Below, piece by piece: positions 1 through 10,199 of a stretch of DNA of 45,471 nucleotides. This DNA comes from Nocardia higoensis NBRC 100133. Lineage in GTDB: Bacteria; Actinomycetota; Actinomycetes; Mycobacteriales; Mycobacteriaceae. Under the pieces are notes generated by a model. It saw only the letters and a list, made by a program, of their open reading frames with translations, had not been told where the DNA came from and searched no databases. The DNA lies in NCBI RefSeq assembly GCF_000308595.1, contig NZ_BAGA01000051.1, positions 1 through 45,471 on the forward strand. Reading direction: 5' to 3'. The translations under genes were made by a program, and so were the position numbers. Positions within the stretch are counted from its first letter, which is position 1. The number at the start of each line of letters is the position of its first letter.

Positions 1-2926
1 CGCGCCGCTGTTCCTGCCGCCGGACGCCTCTGCCGCGGAACAGCTTCGCAAGAAGCGCCGCGCCGAACGCGACAGCCGTCGCGCCGAGCGGGAGGCGGCC
101 GAATCCGCCGCCGAGACCCCCGCCGCCGAGGCCGCGCCGGTCGGCGCCGCCGCGGAGACCGACGACACCGAGCAGGACCAGCACGGCGACACCGATCAGC
201 ACGGTGAGGCCGACGGTCAGCCGCGCAGGCGCCGCCGCGGTCGTCGTGGCCGGGGCCGGGGCCGTGGCGAGCAGCACAGCGATGGCGATCAGACCGACGA
301 GCACGACGGCGACGACCAGGATCACGACGAGCACGACCACGGCGACGAATCCGAGGCCGACACCGGCGAGGACGCGCAGCAGGCGCGCCCCGCGGACCGC
401 GCCGAGCACGAGGCCGAGTCCGAGGAATCCGGCGACGAGGGCGACACCGTCGAATCGTCCGAGGATGCCGACGAGGCCTCGGACAGCTCCACCCGCCGCC
501 GCCGTCGCCGCAGGCGTCGCAAGGTCGGCGGCGACGGTGAGGCCGAGCCGGCCGACGACGATCCGCCGAATACCGTCGTGCACGAGCGTGAACCGCGCAA
601 CAAGTCGCGCGCCCGCACGAGCGTCGACGAGGTGCAGGGCATCACCGGCTCGACCCGTCTGGAGGCCAAGCGTCAGCGTCGCCGCGACGGACGCGAAGCC
701 GGGCGGCGGCGTCCGCCGATCCTGACCGAGTCGGAGTTCCTGGCCCGCCGGGAAGCGGTCGACCGGGTCATGGTCGTCCGCGAGAAGAACTTCCCCGACC
801 ATCCGAACATCACCCAGGTCGCGGTGCTCGAGGACGACATCCTCGTCGAGCATTTCGTCACCGATACCGGCGCGCCGTCGATGGTGGGCAATGTCTACCT
901 CGGCAAGGTGCAGAACGTGCTGCCGAGCATGGAGGCGGCCTTCGTCGACATCGGCCGTGGCCGCAACGGCGTGCTGTACGCCGGCGAGGTGAACTGGGAA
1001 GCCGCCGGGCTCGGCGGCAAGGAACGCAAGATCGAGCAGGCGCTCAAGCCCGGCGATCAGGTGCTGGTGCAGGTCTCCAAGGACCCGGTCGGGCACAAGG
1101 GCGCCCGCCTGACCACCCAGATCAGCCTGGCCGGCCGCTTCCTGGTGTACGTGCCGGGCGGCACCTCCACCGGCATCAGCCGCAAGCTGCCCGACACCGA
1201 GCGCAAGCGGCTCAAGGAGATCCTGCGCGAGATCGTTCCCGCCGACGCGGGCGTCATCATCCGCACCGCCTCCGAAGGCGTCAGCGAGGCCGAGCTGGCC
1301 CGCGACGTGGAGCGGCTGCAGAGCACCTGGCGCGCCATCGAGGAGCAGTCGAAGAAGGACGGCGGCGGCCCGAAGACCCTCTACGAGGAGCCCGATCTCC
1401 TGGTGAAGGTCATCCGTGACCTGTTCAACGAGGATTTCTCCAAGCTGGTCATCGAAGGCGAGCGGGCCTGGACCACGGTGGAGAACTACATCCGCACCGT
1501 CGCCCCCGATCTGCTGGCGCGGGTGTCGCGGCACGAGAACAACGGGCTGGACGTCTTCGAAGCGCATCGCATCGACGAGCAGCTGGCCAAGGCGCTCGAT
1601 CGCAAGGTGTGGCTGCCCTCCGGCGGCACCCTGGTGATCGATCGCACCGAGGCGATGACCGTGATCGACGTGAACACCGGCAAGTTCACCGGCTCCGGCG
1701 GCAGCAACCTGGAGGAGACGGTCACCAGGAACAACCTGGAGGCGGCCGAGGAGATCGTGCGCCAGATGCGGCTGCGCGACATCGGCGGCATGATCGTCGT
1801 CGACTTCATCGACATGGTGCTCGAGTCCAACCGGGACCTGGTGCTGCGCAGGCTCACCGAGGCGCTCGGCCGGGACCGCACCCGCCACCAGGTCTCCGAG
1901 GTGACCTCGCTCGGCCTGGTCCAGATGACCCGCAAGAAGCTGGGCACCGGGCTGGTGGAGGCCTTCTCGACCACCTGCGAGCACTGCCACGGCCGTGGCC
2001 TGATCGTGCACAACTATCCGGTCGAGCCGTCGCAGTCCGAGGAAGGCGGCAGCCGCAGGGACAGCGGTACCCGCCGCCGTCGCGGCCGGGACAAGGGCGC
2101 TGCGCCGGCCGCGCCCGCGACCAACGGCGTGGCCCCGCATGTGGCCGAGCCGGTCGAGGACGCGGCGGTCAAGCGCGCGCATCCGGTCGCGCTGGCGATG
2201 GCGGCGCATCACTCGGGTGAGTCCGGCGAGGCCGAATCCGGTTCCGACCGGGCCGCCGAGCATGTCGATGCCACGGCCTCGGCAGAGACGGGCGAGGCGC
2301 GGGAGATTTCCGCCCACGAGGACGGCTCCGAGCAGGCGCAGCGGCCGAGCCGGTCGCGGCGGCGGTCGCGGCGTGGCGAGGCGGCTCGCGCCGCAGCGGC
2401 CGAGGCCGAGGCTGCTGCGGCGACCGAGCAGGCGGACGCCGAAGCGGTCGAGACCGTGGCTTCGGCCGAGGTCACCGCTCCCGCCGAGGTCGCCGCTTCT
2501 GCCGAGGCCGCCGGTCCGGTCGGGTCGGGCCCGGAGACGGCTGAGGCCGTCGCTGTCGAGGAGACCACCGATGTGGAATCCGCGACCGCCGCACCGGCTG
2601 CCGCAGGCACCGGCGAGGCGGACGCGCACGCCGAAGAGGTCGAAGCCGGTGCGGAGCCGGGTGCCGAGCCGCTCGCGGCGGCCGAGGCCCCGGTGGCCGA
2701 GGGGGTGACCGAACCGGCACCGAAGCCGCGTCGCCGCCGGGTTGCCCGCACCAAGGGCGCGCTCTCGACCGACAGCGCTCCCGCGGTGTTCGTGGTGTCC
2801 GGCAGCGAAGCGCCCGCCACCCCGGTGCTCGATGACGGTCCGGCGCCGGCCGTGCTGCCCAGGGAAAGGCCACGTCGCCGTGCGGTGGGCCGTCCGGCCG
2901 GTCCGCCCGTGGACGCGCCCAACTGA
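1..2926 (+). CDS. rne: Ribonuclease E/G (5' end outside window)
   Basis: Endoribonuclease for mRNA decay and rRNA processing. The frame is open from base 2, so the start lies upstream. The first ~190 codons are a disordered Arg/Glu/Asp/His-rich arm typical of actinobacterial RNase E. The catalytic core follows: an S1 RNA-binding domain (about 886-1150), the DNase I-like part with metal-binding Asp in VIDVNTGKF (about 1660-1690) and VVDFIDM (about 1797-1818), and the Zn-link CEHCHGRG (about 1975-1998). The C-terminal 300 residues are an Ala/Glu/Arg-rich low-complexity tail ending in basic patches, probably an RNA/protein scaffold. It sits directly upstream of rplU-rpmA-obg, the standard actinobacterial order. 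Many overlapping open frames on both strands here are shadows of the biased composition. Confidence 0.96.
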   Translation, partial: APLFLPPDASAAEQLRKKRRAERDSRRAEREAAESAAETPAAEAAPVGAAAETDDTEQDQHGDTDQHGEADGQPRRRRRGRRGRGRGRGEQHSDGDQTDEHDGDDQDHDEHDHGDESEADTGEDAQQARPADRAEHEAESEESGDEGDTVESSEDADEASDSSTRRRRRRRRRKVGGDGEAEPADDDPPNTVVHEREPRNKSRARTSVDEVQGITGSTRLEAKRQRRRDGREAGRRRPPILTESEFLARREAVDRVMVVREKNFPDHPNITQVAVLEDDILVEHFVTDTGAPSMVGNVYLGKVQNVLPSMEAAFVDIGRGRNGVLYAGEVNWEAAGLGGKERKIEQALKPGDQVLVQVSKDPVGHKGARLTTQISLAGRFLVYVPGGTSTGISRKLPDTERKRLKEILREIVPADAGVIIRTASEGVSEAELARDVERLQSTWRAIEEQSKKDGGGPKTLYEEPDLLVKVIRDLFNEDFSKLVIEGERAWTTVENYIRTVAPDLLARVSRHENNGLDVFEAHRIDEQLAKALDRKVWLPSGGTLVIDRTEAMTVIDVNTGKFTGSGGSNLEETVTRNNLEAAEEIVRQMRLRDIGGMIVVDFIDMVLESNRDLVLRRLTEALGRDRTRHQVSEVTSLGLVQMTRKKLGTGLVEAFSTTCEHCHGRGLIVHNYPVEPSQSEEGGSRRDSGTRRRRGRDKGAAPAAPATNGVAPHVAEPVEDAAVKRAHPVALAMAAHHSGESGEAESGSDRAAEHVDATASAETGEAREISAHEDGSEQAQRPSRSRRRSRRGEAARAAAAEAEAAAATEQADAEAVETVASAEVTAPAEVAASAEAAGPVGSGPETAEAVAVEETTDVESATAAPAAAGTGEADAHAEEVEAGAEPGAEPLAAAEAPVAEGVTEPAPKPRRRRVARTKGALSTDSAPAVFVVSGSEAPATPVLDDGPAPAVLPRERPRRRAVGRPAGPPVDAPN

Positions 2927-2934
2927 GGTCGTCC

Positions 2935-2970
2935 CCGGTGACGGCGAGCCTCCCGGCGCGCCGTCACCGG
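2935..2970 (+). terminator. Strong hairpin after rne
   Basis: A perfect 12-bp stem (CCGGTGACGGCG with its complement at 2959-2970) around a 12-nt loop, 8 bases after the rne stop. There is no T-run, so it is either a U-less actinobacterial terminator or an mRNA 3'-end stabiliser. Confidence 0.6.
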
Positions 2971-3008
2971 GCCGGTGAGGGGTGACCGCGGGGTTGCCAG
3001 GAGGCCGA

Positions 3009-3038
3009 ATTGGGTAGCGGGGACCCCTTCTGCTAGCC
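3009..3038 (+). promoter_or_regulatory. Candidate sigma-A promoter of rplU-rpmA
   Basis: TTGGGT (3009-3014), an 18-nt spacer and TAGCCT (3033-3038) resemble -35/-10 boxes about 200 bases before rplU. The 315-base gap 2927-3241 otherwise holds the hairpin after rne and a ~190-nt untranslated leader in which I recognise no named riboswitch; a ribosomal-protein leader is possible. Confidence 0.4.
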
Positions 3039-3241
3039 TTGATCGGTCGCTGCCTGGCGATGCGCATGATGCCGACGCGTTCGAAGTGCTCTCCGATATC
3101 GAAGAAGTGCAGACATCGGAGAAGACACGAGCGGTCGGCGGAGCAAGCGCCCCGTGCAGCAACCAGCCAAGACAAGTCGCGTCGCAACCTGTGGCGCGGT
3201 GAGCACGATTAAGACATACATCGAGTGGAGGAAGCCGACCG

Positions 3242-3553
3242 ATGGCAACGTACGCGATCGTCAAGACCGGCGGAAAGCAGTACAAGGTCGCGGTCGGTGA
3301 CCTGGTGAAGGTCGAAAAGATCGAAGGCGCGCCCGGCGCCGCCGTCGAGCTCTCGCCCGTCCTCGTGGTGGACGGCGCCGAACTGACCACCGACGCGGCC
3401 GCGCTGGCCGGCCGTTCGGTGACCGCGGAACTGGTCGAGCAGACCAAGGGCCCCAAGATCCGCATTCACAAGTTCAAGAACAAGACCGGCTACCACAAGC
3501 GCCAGGGTCACCGTCAGCCGCTGACGGTCCTGAAGGTCACCGGCATCAAGTAA
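3242..3553 (+). CDS. rplU: 50S ribosomal protein L21
   Basis: Structural protein of the large ribosomal subunit that binds 23S rRNA. The 103-residue length is normal for L21. The N-terminus [16 protein letters not shown] and the C-terminal [14 protein letters not shown] signature are diagnostic. An AGGAAG-type ribosome-binding site lies 8 nt before the ATG. rpmA starts 36 nt downstream, forming the usual rplU-rpmA pair; obg follows after a terminator. Confidence 0.98.
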   Translation: MATYAIVKTGGKQYKVAVGDLVKVEKIEGAPGAAVELSPVLVVDGAELTTDAAALAGRSVTAELVEQTKGPKIRIHKFKNKTGYHKRQGHRQPLTVLKVTGIK

Positions 3554-3589
3554 GCACCGGCCAGCAAGCATCACCGAGGAGACACTGCT

Positions 3590-3856
3590 ATGGCACACAA
3601 GAAGGGCGCGTCCAGCTCCCGGAACGGACGCGATTCCAACGCCCAGCGGCTCGGCGTCAAGCGCTTCGGCGGCCAGACCGTCAAGGCCGGCGAGATTCTG
3701 GTCCGTCAGCGCGGCACCCACTTCCACCCCGGCGTGAACGTCGGCCGTGGCGGCGACGACACCCTGTTCGCCCTGTCGGCGGGTGCGGTGGAGTTCGGCA
3801 CCAAGCGTGGTCGCAAGACCGTCAATATCGTTGTCCCGGAGCCGGTTCAGGCCTGA
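3590..3856 (+). CDS. rpmA: 50S ribosomal protein L27
   Basis: Large-subunit protein whose N-terminal tail reaches the peptidyl-transferase centre. It is 88 residues, begins [24 protein letters not shown] and carries the conserved [23 protein letters not shown] segment. There is no N-terminal extension of the Firmicutes type that needs proteolytic trimming. A GAGGAG ribosome-binding site precedes the ATG. It is followed by a clear intrinsic terminator, so rplU-rpmA is probably one transcript separate from obg. Confidence 0.98.
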   Translation: MAHKKGASSSRNGRDSNAQRLGVKRFGGQTVKAGEILVRQRGTHFHPGVNVGRGGDDTLFALSAGAVEFGTKRGRKTVNIVVPEPVQA

Positions 3857-3883
3857 CCGCCGAGCCGATCCGGACTCGAGCCG

Positions 3884-3916
3884 AGCGGGTCAGGGTGCCA
3901 ACCCTGGCCCGCTTTT
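3884..3916 (+). terminator. Intrinsic terminator after rpmA
   Basis: A 13-bp stem (AGCGGGTCAGGGT with 3901-3913, one G-T pair) with tetraloop GCCA, followed by TTTT at 3913-3916. Its position between rpmA and obg suits a Rho-independent terminator. Confidence 0.8.
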
Positions 3917-4012
3917 CGCGTTCCCGGCGGGGTTCGCTCCCGTCGTCCCGTAACCCCGGAATGCGAGCGAGGACACGTTCGTAGACCAGCCCAGAAGGAG
4001 GATGATTCGACC

Positions 4013-5473
4013 ATGTCGAAATTCATCGACCGTGTCGTGCTGCATGTGCGCGCAGGCAAGGGCGGTCACGGCTGCGCGTCGGTGCACCGCGAGAAGTTCA
4101 AGCCGCTCGGCGGCCCGGACGGCGGCAACGGCGGCAACGGCGGCGACGTCGTCCTCGAAGTCGACCCGAATGTGCACACCCTGCTCGACTTCCACTTCCA
4201 CCCGCACGCCAAGGCAGGCAACGGCAAGCCCGGCGAGGGCGGCAACCGGGACGGCAAGATGGGCGCCGATCTGGTGCTCAAGGTGCCCGACGGCACCGTC
4301 GTCCTCGGCCGGGACGGTGAGATCCTCATCGACCTGGTCGGTGCGGGCAACCGGTTCGTCGCCGCGCGCGGCGGTCGCGGCGGGCTCGGCAACGCGGCGC
4401 TGTCGTCGAAGGCGCGTAAGGCCCCCGGCTTCGCGCTGCTCGGTGAGGAGGGCGAGGAGCACGATCTCGTCCTGGAACTGAAGTCCGTCGCCGATGTCGG
4501 CCTGGTCGGCTTCCCCTCGGCGGGCAAGTCCTCGCTCGTGTCGGTGCTCTCGGCCGCCAAGCCGAAGATCGCCGACTACCCCTTCACCACTCTGGTCCCG
4601 AACCTCGGCGTCGTCGCCAGCGGCGATACCACCTTCACCGTCGCCGACGTGCCCGGCCTCATCCCCGGCGCCAGCGAGGGCCGCGGCCTCGGCCTGGACT
4701 TCCTGCGCCACCTGGAACGCTGCGCGGTGCTCGCCCACGTGGTCGATTGCGCGACTCTCGAACCCGGCCGCGACCCGATCTCCGATGTGGACGCCCTCGA
4801 AGCCGAGCTGGCCGCCTACAAGCCCGCGCTGTCGGCCGACGAGAGCCTGGGCGATCTGGCCGACCGCCCGCGCGTGGTGATCCTCAACAAGACCGACGTG
4901 CCCGACGCCGCCGAACTCGCCGACATGGTGACCCCGGAGTTCACCGCACGCGGCTGGCCGGTCTTCCAGATCTCCGCCGTCTCGCGCGCCGGGCTGCGCC
5001 CGCTGACCTTCGCGCTGGCCGATCTGGTCCGCGAATACCGGGAAGCGCACCCGAAGGCCGCGCCCAAGCGTCCGGTCATCCGCCCGATCGCGGCCGACGA
5101 GTCCGGCTTCAGCGTCTACGCCGATCCCGCCGAGCCCGGCGGCTTCATCGTGCGCGGCGCGCGCCCGGAGCGCTGGGTGCGCCAGACCGCCTTCGACAAC
5201 GACGAGGCCGTCGGCTATCTCGCCGACCGGCTCGCTCGCCTCGGCGTCGAGGAGGAGCTGGTGCGCCGAGGTGCCGTCCCCGGCGCCCCGGTGACCATCG
5301 GCGATGTCTGCTTCGAGTGGGAGCCGCAGATCGCCGCCGGTGTCGACATGGTCCGCACCGGTCGCGGCACCGACGCCAGGCTGGAACAGTCCGAGCGGAT
5401 CGGTGCCGCCGAACGCAAGCACGCGTCGCGGGTGCGTCGCGGTCTGGTGGACGCGGACGAGGACCAGCAGTGA
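4013..5473 (+). CDS. obg: GTPase Obg/CgtA
   Basis: Essential ribosome-associated P-loop GTPase in 50S maturation and stress signalling. It has 486 residues. Order: glycine-rich Obg fold (about 1-158, with GGNGGNGG), G domain with G1 GFPSAGKSS (about 166-174), G3 DVPGLI (about 212), G4 NKTD (about 291-294), then a C-terminal OCT domain (about 350-430) and a short charged tail. GGAGG lies 11 nt before the ATG. It is followed by proB after about 120 nt, the conserved obg-proB arrangement. Confidence 0.97.
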   Translation: MSKFIDRVVLHVRAGKGGHGCASVHREKFKPLGGPDGGNGGNGGDVVLEVDPNVHTLLDFHFHPHAKAGNGKPGEGGNRDGKMGADLVLKVPDGTVVLGRDGEILIDLVGAGNRFVAARGGRGGLGNAALSSKARKAPGFALLGEEGEEHDLVLELKSVADVGLVGFPSAGKSSLVSVLSAAKPKIADYPFTTLVPNLGVVASGDTTFTVADVPGLIPGASEGRGLGLDFLRHLERCAVLAHVVDCATLEPGRDPISDVDALEAELAAYKPALSADESLGDLADRPRVVILNKTDVPDAAELADMVTPEFTARGWPVFQISAVSRAGLRPLTFALADLVREYREAHPKAAPKRPVIRPIAADESGFSVYADPAEPGGFIVRGARPERWVRQTAFDNDEAVGYLADRLARLGVEEELVRRGAVPGAPVTIGDVCFEWEPQIAAGVDMVRTGRGTDARLEQSERIGAAERKHASRVRRGLVDADEDQQ

Positions 5474-5592
5474 CCGGACTCGCCGGCAGGCGCGGCGGTT
5501 CGGCGGGGGACGGAGAACAGTAGAGAGGCTCGCCCGCGCCCACCGTGCCGACACGGCACCGGTCCGCGCGGGCTCGCGGTAGGAGTGTTGTG

Positions 5593-6729
5593 GTGACACA
5601 GGTGAATGCGCTGGGTGGTACCGAGGAGCTGAGCGAGGCCAGACAGGCCATCGCCTCGGCGCGCAGCGTGGTCGTGAAGATCGGTTCCTCGGCGTTGACC
5701 AGCCTGAAAGGCGGTCTCGACACCGTCCGGCTGGATCGGCTCGCCGATGCCGTGGAGGCGAGGATGCGCGCCGGTTCCGATGTGGTCGTGGTGTCCTCGG
5801 GAGCGATCGGCGCGGGCCTGGCCCCGCTCGGATTACATCGCCGCCCACGCGATCTGGCCACCAAGCAGGCCGCCGCCAGCGTCGGCCAGCTCGCCCTGGC
5901 GCACGCCTGGGGCACCTCCTTCGCCCGCTACAACCGCACCGTCGGTCAGGTGCTGCTCAGCGCCGACGACTTCGCCCGCCGCGAGAACCACCGCAACGCC
6001 CAGCGCACCCTCGACCGGCTGCGCTCGCTCGGCGCGGTGGCCGTGGTCAACGAGAACGACACCGTCGCCACCGAGGAGATCCGCTTCGGTGACAACGACC
6101 GGCTCGCCGCCCTCGTCGCCCACCTGGTCGGCGCGGACGCGCTGGTGTTGCTCTCCGATGTCGAAGGTCTCTACGACGGCGACCCCCGCAAGGGCTCGGC
6201 CTCGTTCATCCCCGAAGTCCGCAGCAGCGCCGATCTCGACGGTGTGATCGCGGGCAGCGGCGGCGTGCTCGGCACCGGCGGCATGGCCTCCAAGCTCTCC
6301 GCCGCCCGCCTGGCCGCCGACGCGGGCGTTCCGGTCCTGCTGGCCGCCGCGGAACAGGCGGGCACCGCACTGTCCGAAGGCACCGTCGGCACCGCCTTCG
6401 CCGCCCGCCCGACCCGGCTGTCGGCCCGCAAGTTCTGGGTCCGCCACGCCGCCGACAGCCGCGGCGCGCTCGTCCTCGACGACGGCGCCGTCCACGCCGT
6501 CGCCCTCCGGCGCCGCTCCCTGCTGGCGGCGGGTATCACCGGCGTCCGCGGCCGCTTCTACGGCGGCGACGTCGTCGATTTGCTCGCCACCGACCACCGC
6601 CTCGTCGCCCGCGGCGTCGTCGAATACGACAGCACCGAGTTGTCGACCATGCTCGGCCGCTCCACCACCGAACTCCCCGACACCATGCAGCGCCCGGTCA
6701 TCCACGCCGACGACCTGGTCCGGGTCTAG
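5593..6729 (+). CDS. proB: Glutamate 5-kinase
   Basis: ATP-dependent phosphorylation of glutamate, the first step of proline synthesis; the partner ProA is at 25874. Start chosen at GTG 5593 because AGGAG ends 7 nt upstream; the frame is open from 5545 but lacks a better site. This gives 378 residues, close to the mycobacterial length. The amino-acid-kinase domain begins [10 protein letters not shown], with the [10 protein letters not shown] and NENDTV motifs and GTGGMASKL; a C-terminal PUA domain follows (about residue 285 on). It closes the rne-to-proB block. Confidence 0.96.
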   Translation: MTQVNALGGTEELSEARQAIASARSVVVKIGSSALTSLKGGLDTVRLDRLADAVEARMRAGSDVVVVSSGAIGAGLAPLGLHRRPRDLATKQAAASVGQLALAHAWGTSFARYNRTVGQVLLSADDFARRENHRNAQRTLDRLRSLGAVAVVNENDTVATEEIRFGDNDRLAALVAHLVGADALVLLSDVEGLYDGDPRKGSASFIPEVRSSADLDGVIAGSGGVLGTGGMASKLSAARLAADAGVPVLLAAAEQAGTALSEGTVGTAFAARPTRLSARKFWVRHAADSRGALVLDDGAVHAVALRRRSLLAAGITGVRGRFYGGDVVDLLATDHRLVARGVVEYDSTELSTMLGRSTTELPDTMQRPVIHADDLVRV

Positions 6730-6767
6730 CAACCGGGATCGCTGCTTCGGCGCAGGTGTGGGCCTGG

Positions 6768-7526
6768 TCAACTCGAAGATGAGGCCGAGTCGCGGCCGGA
6801 TGCGATGCGCTGAAGAGGTGGGGGGACGTCGAGCACGCGGATGTAGGCGCCGAGGAGGGCGGCGGCGTCGAGCATGGCCAGTCCGTGGGCGGTGAGTTTC
6901 GCCTGCCAGTGTGTCAGGGAGTCGGTGAGGGTGTCGGCGCTGCCCGCGGTGCGGAGGTGTTCGATCACGGTGGCTATGTGAGCCGGGGGATAGCCGCCGC
7001 GCCGTAGCAGGTGGGCCAAACGGGCGTCGCGGATGTCGGCGGCGGCGTAGACGCGGTAGCCGGTGCGGGGGTCGCGGGCGGGGGTGAGTACTCCGGCTCG
7101 TTCCCAGACACGCAGGGTGGCGGGGGAGAGTCGGAGCAGGTGGGCCAGTTCGCCGATGGTCCGGGTGCCGGTCGCCTCTGCCGGGTCCGACGTGCCGGAC
7201 GCGAGGTGTCCGACAGCGCTGCGGACCCGGTCGAGGGTTTCGCGGTCACGGACCAGTTGGACATGGCCGCGGTCGACGGTGCCCAGGGCGGTGTCGAGGT
7301 CGCCGCGATGCAGGGCGCGCATGACGTCACCGGCTGTCGGATATCCGAAGGCGGCCACCAGCGCGAGATAGGCCCGGAGCGCGGCCGCGTGCCGTTCGGT
7401 GTAGATCCGGTAGCCGGTGGGCGTGCGGTCTGCGGCGGGGAGGAACCCGTCGCTCTCGTAGTTGCGCACGGCCTGGGTGGACAATCCGTGCTCGCGCGCC
7501 AGGTCGGCGGGCCGCAGAGTTTTCAC
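6768..7526 (-). CDS. TioE-like MerR-family regulator with two HTH units
   Basis: Putative DNA-binding regulator of about 252 residues with two MerR-type helix-turn-helix units. The first is near the N-terminus (LAREHGLSTQAVRNYESDG then TGYRIY); the second is around residues 125-190 (TIGELAHLLRLSPATLRVWE then TGYRVY). Such tandem proteins are annotated TioE-like in actinobacteria. Start set at GTG 7526 (VKTLRPADLA), where family similarity begins; the frame continues upstream without a good ribosome-binding site, so a leaderless message is possible. It diverges from the esterase gene across 82 bp that contain an inverted GTCTC (7573-7577) / GAGAC (7602-7606), suggesting local co-regulation. 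The ligand is unknown. Confidence 0.8.
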   Translation of the reverse strand: MKTLRPADLAREHGLSTQAVRNYESDGFLPAADRTPTGYRIYTERHAAALRAYLALVAAFGYPTAGDVMRALHRGDLDTALGTVDRGHVQLVRDRETLDRVRSAVGHLASGTSDPAEATGTRTIGELAHLLRLSPATLRVWERAGVLTPARDPRTGYRVYAAADIRDARLAHLLRRGGYPPAHIATVIEHLRTAGSADTLTDSLTHWQAKLTAHGLAMLDAAALLGAYIRVLDVPPPLQRIASGRDSASSSS

Positions 7527-7608
7527 CTGTTTGAGGGTATCTGCCCCTGTTACTCGCAATACTCCGCACAAAGTCTCAACTGTTCTTTCAGAGATACGAT
7601 CGAGACAC

Positions 7609-8769
7609 ATGAGTCGAGACATTCTTGAATTCCTCACCCCGTCCTGCGCAGTGCTCGCCCTGGGGGAACCCACCCACCTCGAGCCCTCGATCGCCTGGCT
7701 CCGCAACGAACTGTTCGCCCGGCTCGCCGACCACGGGTTCACCTCCATCGCCCTCGAGACCGATCGGGTGGCCGCGCGCCTGGTCGACGACTACGTCCGT
7801 CGCGGTGTGGGCGATCTCGATACGGTGCTGCGCGAAGGCTTCTCCCACGGCTTCGGCGCCTTCCCGGCCAACCGCCGGCTCGTGACCTGGATGCGCGAGC
7901 ACAACGAGAATCTGCCGCCGCAGCGCCGCCTCGCCTTCCACGGTTTCGACGCACCGCTGGAGACCATGAGTGCTCCCAGCCCACGCCGCTACCTCGAATT
8001 CGCTCGGGACTACCTGGATTACGACGTCGATACGGACGGTCTGCTCGGCGCCGACGAACTCTGGAGCCGCACCGAAGCGGTACTCGACCCGACCTCGTCA
8101 CCCGGCCTGACCCCCGAAGCCGGACGGCTGCGCACCGTCGTCGACGACATGTGCCTCGAATTGCAGATCCGCACACCGGGTCTCGTCGCGACGACCTCCC
8201 GCGACGAATGGCACACCGCGCGCACCCATCTCATGGCGGCCGTGCACCTGCTGCGCTACCACGCCAAGTGCGCCCGGCGTGTCGACGAGAGCGAACGGCT
8301 CACCCGCATGTGCGCGACCAGGGACGCCTGCATGGCCGAGAACCTCGCCGATATCCGCGCCATCGAGTCCGCGCGCGGCGCCACCCTGGTCTTCGCCCAC
8401 AACCTGCATCTGCAACGCAACCCGGGTTCGATGCGTATGGGGGAGGTGACCGTGGACTGGTTCAGCGCGGGCGCGATCTTCGACGCGATCCACCCCGGCG
8501 ACTACCGCTTCGTGGTGGGCAGTCTCGGCCGGAGCGCGACGATCGGCCTCGGTGAGCCCGCCCCGGGCACCTTCGAGGGTTCCTTGCAGTCCCGCATCAC
8601 CGGGTGGGGGCTGTCGGCGCCGGATGAGCTGCCCGACGGCCGGGTCCGCACCGACATCGACCCGATGCAGGGCTACTTCCCGCTCGATCGGGACACCCTC
8701 GGCGCGGCCGACGCGGTTCTTCATGTCACCGACGGTGCGGCGGTCACCGCGGCGGTTCGGGCCCGCTGA
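7609..8769 (+). CDS. Erythromycin esterase family protein
   Basis: A 386-residue protein of the erythromycin esterase/EreA-like superfamily. It shows the LGEPTHLEPSI entry motif (family form GExxHG/T), a central helical part, VFAHNLHLQ with the conserved His, and a C-terminal segment on the domain's β-strand pattern. Members hydrolyse macrolactones, but many actinobacterial homologues have unknown substrates, so macrolide resistance should not be assumed. Start ATG 7609. Divergent from the TioE-like regulator, which may control it. The 254 bases after it (8770-9023) hold no convincing gene. Confidence 0.8.
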   Translation: MSRDILEFLTPSCAVLALGEPTHLEPSIAWLRNELFARLADHGFTSIALETDRVAARLVDDYVRRGVGDLDTVLREGFSHGFGAFPANRRLVTWMREHNENLPPQRRLAFHGFDAPLETMSAPSPRRYLEFARDYLDYDVDTDGLLGADELWSRTEAVLDPTSSPGLTPEAGRLRTVVDDMCLELQIRTPGLVATTSRDEWHTARTHLMAAVHLLRYHAKCARRVDESERLTRMCATRDACMAENLADIRAIESARGATLVFAHNLHLQRNPGSMRMGEVTVDWFSAGAIFDAIHPGDYRFVVGSLGRSATIGLGEPAPGTFEGSLQSRITGWGLSAPDELPDGRVRTDIDPMQGYFPLDRDTLGAADAVLHVTDGAAVTAAVRAR

Positions 8770-9023
8770 GCGTTGCGCCCATGCCGGCCCGCCCCGCCGT
8801 CAATTCCCCGGACAGGTCGGTCGACCGGTGACCGCGGGGCGGCGGTGGCGACGGCGCGCAGGTTCCATGACGACCAGCACCGGCCCGGGGCCGGCTGCCC
8901 GGTCACATCGGACAGCGTGATCCCGCCGTCGACCAGCGTTGCCGTGGCGACCGTGCGTCACGACGCCCCGACCGCGAAAACGGATTGCCACGAATTGCGC
9001 GCCGAGGACCCGTTCGGCGCGAG

Positions 9024-10199
9024 TCAGGAACTGGTCGGGATGACGCCGGGCTGATCCATGCCGGATTCGTGCGCCGCGCCTTGATCCGCGCCCGGGATCG
9101 GGCCGGTTACGCCTGGCTGGCCACCGGGGTCGGGAAGCTGACCCGGCACACCGGCGGGAGGGTCCTGAGGGGGCGGTGCCGGCGCCGGTTCTGGCGCCGG
9201 TTCTGGCGCGCGTTCCGGGGCGGGAGCAGGCGCAGGCGCAGGCTCGGGGGCGGGCGCAGGTTGAGGCACTGGTTCCGGGGACGGCGCCGGTTCGGGCGCG
9301 GGTTCCGGGGGCGGTGCGGGCGACGGATCACTCGGCGTGGGTGGCGCCTCCGGTTCGGGGCTCGGTGCGGGCTCCGACGGCGCCTCCGAAGTCGGCGGCG
9401 CCGCATCGGGTCCCGGGCTCGGGGCCGGTTCGGGGCTCGGCGCCTGATCGGCCGGCGGCGCCGGCTCGGCGGGTGCTTCCCGGGGCTCCGACTCCGGTCC
9501 CGGCGTAACCCCTTCTCCGGGAGCAACTTCTCCACCCGGCGACTCGGACTCCGCCTCCGGCTGCCGCGCCTCCGGTGCGCCCCCGCTGCCGGGGGCCACA
9601 TCGGACGCCGGGGCGGGCGCCGACTTCGGCGACGGGACATCGTCGGCGCCGGGAACGCGCAGCGATCCCGGCGGCTCGGGCAGCGCGGGCACGCCGGTAC
9701 CCGCCGCCGAGTAGGCGGGCTTGTAGATCATGTTCATCGCGAGCACGGCTTCTTGGCGAAGTGCCTCCTGCACCATCTGCGCGTCGATCACCTTCGCCGC
9801 TTCCAGCAGCCGGGCGATCGCGCCGATCGGCCCCGAATCACCGGGCGGCACGACAGCCAGCTTCACCGCTTCCGCGGCGGCGGCGACCGCGCCGAGGCGC
9901 GCGCCGACCTGCCCCATCACCGCGGTCAGCTCCTCCACCGACTCGGCGAAACTGCGGGTACTGGCGTAGGCGGCGTCGGCGGCCGCGCCCTCCCACTCCA
10001 TCGAGTTCATCACCCGGTCCGCGGCGGCCCTGGTCAACGGCATCGCACCTGCCACGGTGGCGGCCGCCTCCAGCCAGACACCGGACGCGCGCAGGATCTC
10101 CCCGGCGTCGATCTGCTGGGTCTTGGCGTAGATCTCCTCGTGCGACATCGACTCGAAATGCTCCATCGAGCTGATGTAGGTGGGATCGGTACCGGTCAT
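9024..10199 (-). CDS. PPE-like ESX substrate with proline-rich tail
   Basis: 391 residues. The first ~190 are helical and PPE/WXG-like, with a central WEGAAADAAY segment (Trp69) and an Ala-rich coiled region. The last ~200 residues are a Pro/Ala/Glu low-complexity tail of PEPAP-type repeats. PPE proteins are exported by type VII (ESX) secretion, usually with a small partner and an EspG chaperone, both of which lie directly upstream. Its ATG overlaps the stop of the upstream gene (ATGA), so the two are translationally coupled. Repeat-driven frames on the other strand are shadows. No ESX machine gene is in the window. Confidence 0.7.
   Translation of the reverse strand: MTGTDPTYISSMEHFESMSHEEIYAKTQQIDAGEILRASGVWLEAAATVAGAMPLTRAAADRVMNSMEWEGAAADAAYASTRSFAESVEELTAVMGQVGARLGAVAAAAEAVKLAVVPPGDSGPIGAIARLLEAAKVIDAQMVQEALRQEAVLAMNMIYKPAYSAAGTGVPALPEPPGSLRVPGADDVPSPKSAPAPASDVAPGSGGAPEARQPEAESESPGGEVAPGEGVTPGPESEPREAPAEPAPPADQAPSPEPAPSPGPDAAPPTSEAPSEPAPSPEPEAPPTPSDPSPAPPPEPAPEPAPSPEPVPQPAPAPEPAPAPAPAPERAPEPAPEPAPAPPPQDPPAGVPGQLPDPGGQPGVTGPIPGADQGAAHESGMDQPGVIPTSS

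Noticed and set aside
2209..3465. 418-codon open frame on the minus strand opposite the rne tail and rplU
   Set aside because: Shadow of the Ala/Glu-rich rne tail; it crosses the rne terminator, the rplU promoter region and rplU itself.
7609..8769. Macrolide resistance gene
   Set aside because: Erythromycin-esterase fold is recognisable, but the family is broad and no specific resistance feature can be read from sequence.
8770..9023. Small frames in the gap between the esterase and the PPE-like gene
   Set aside because: No start with ribosome-binding site and no coherent protein composition.
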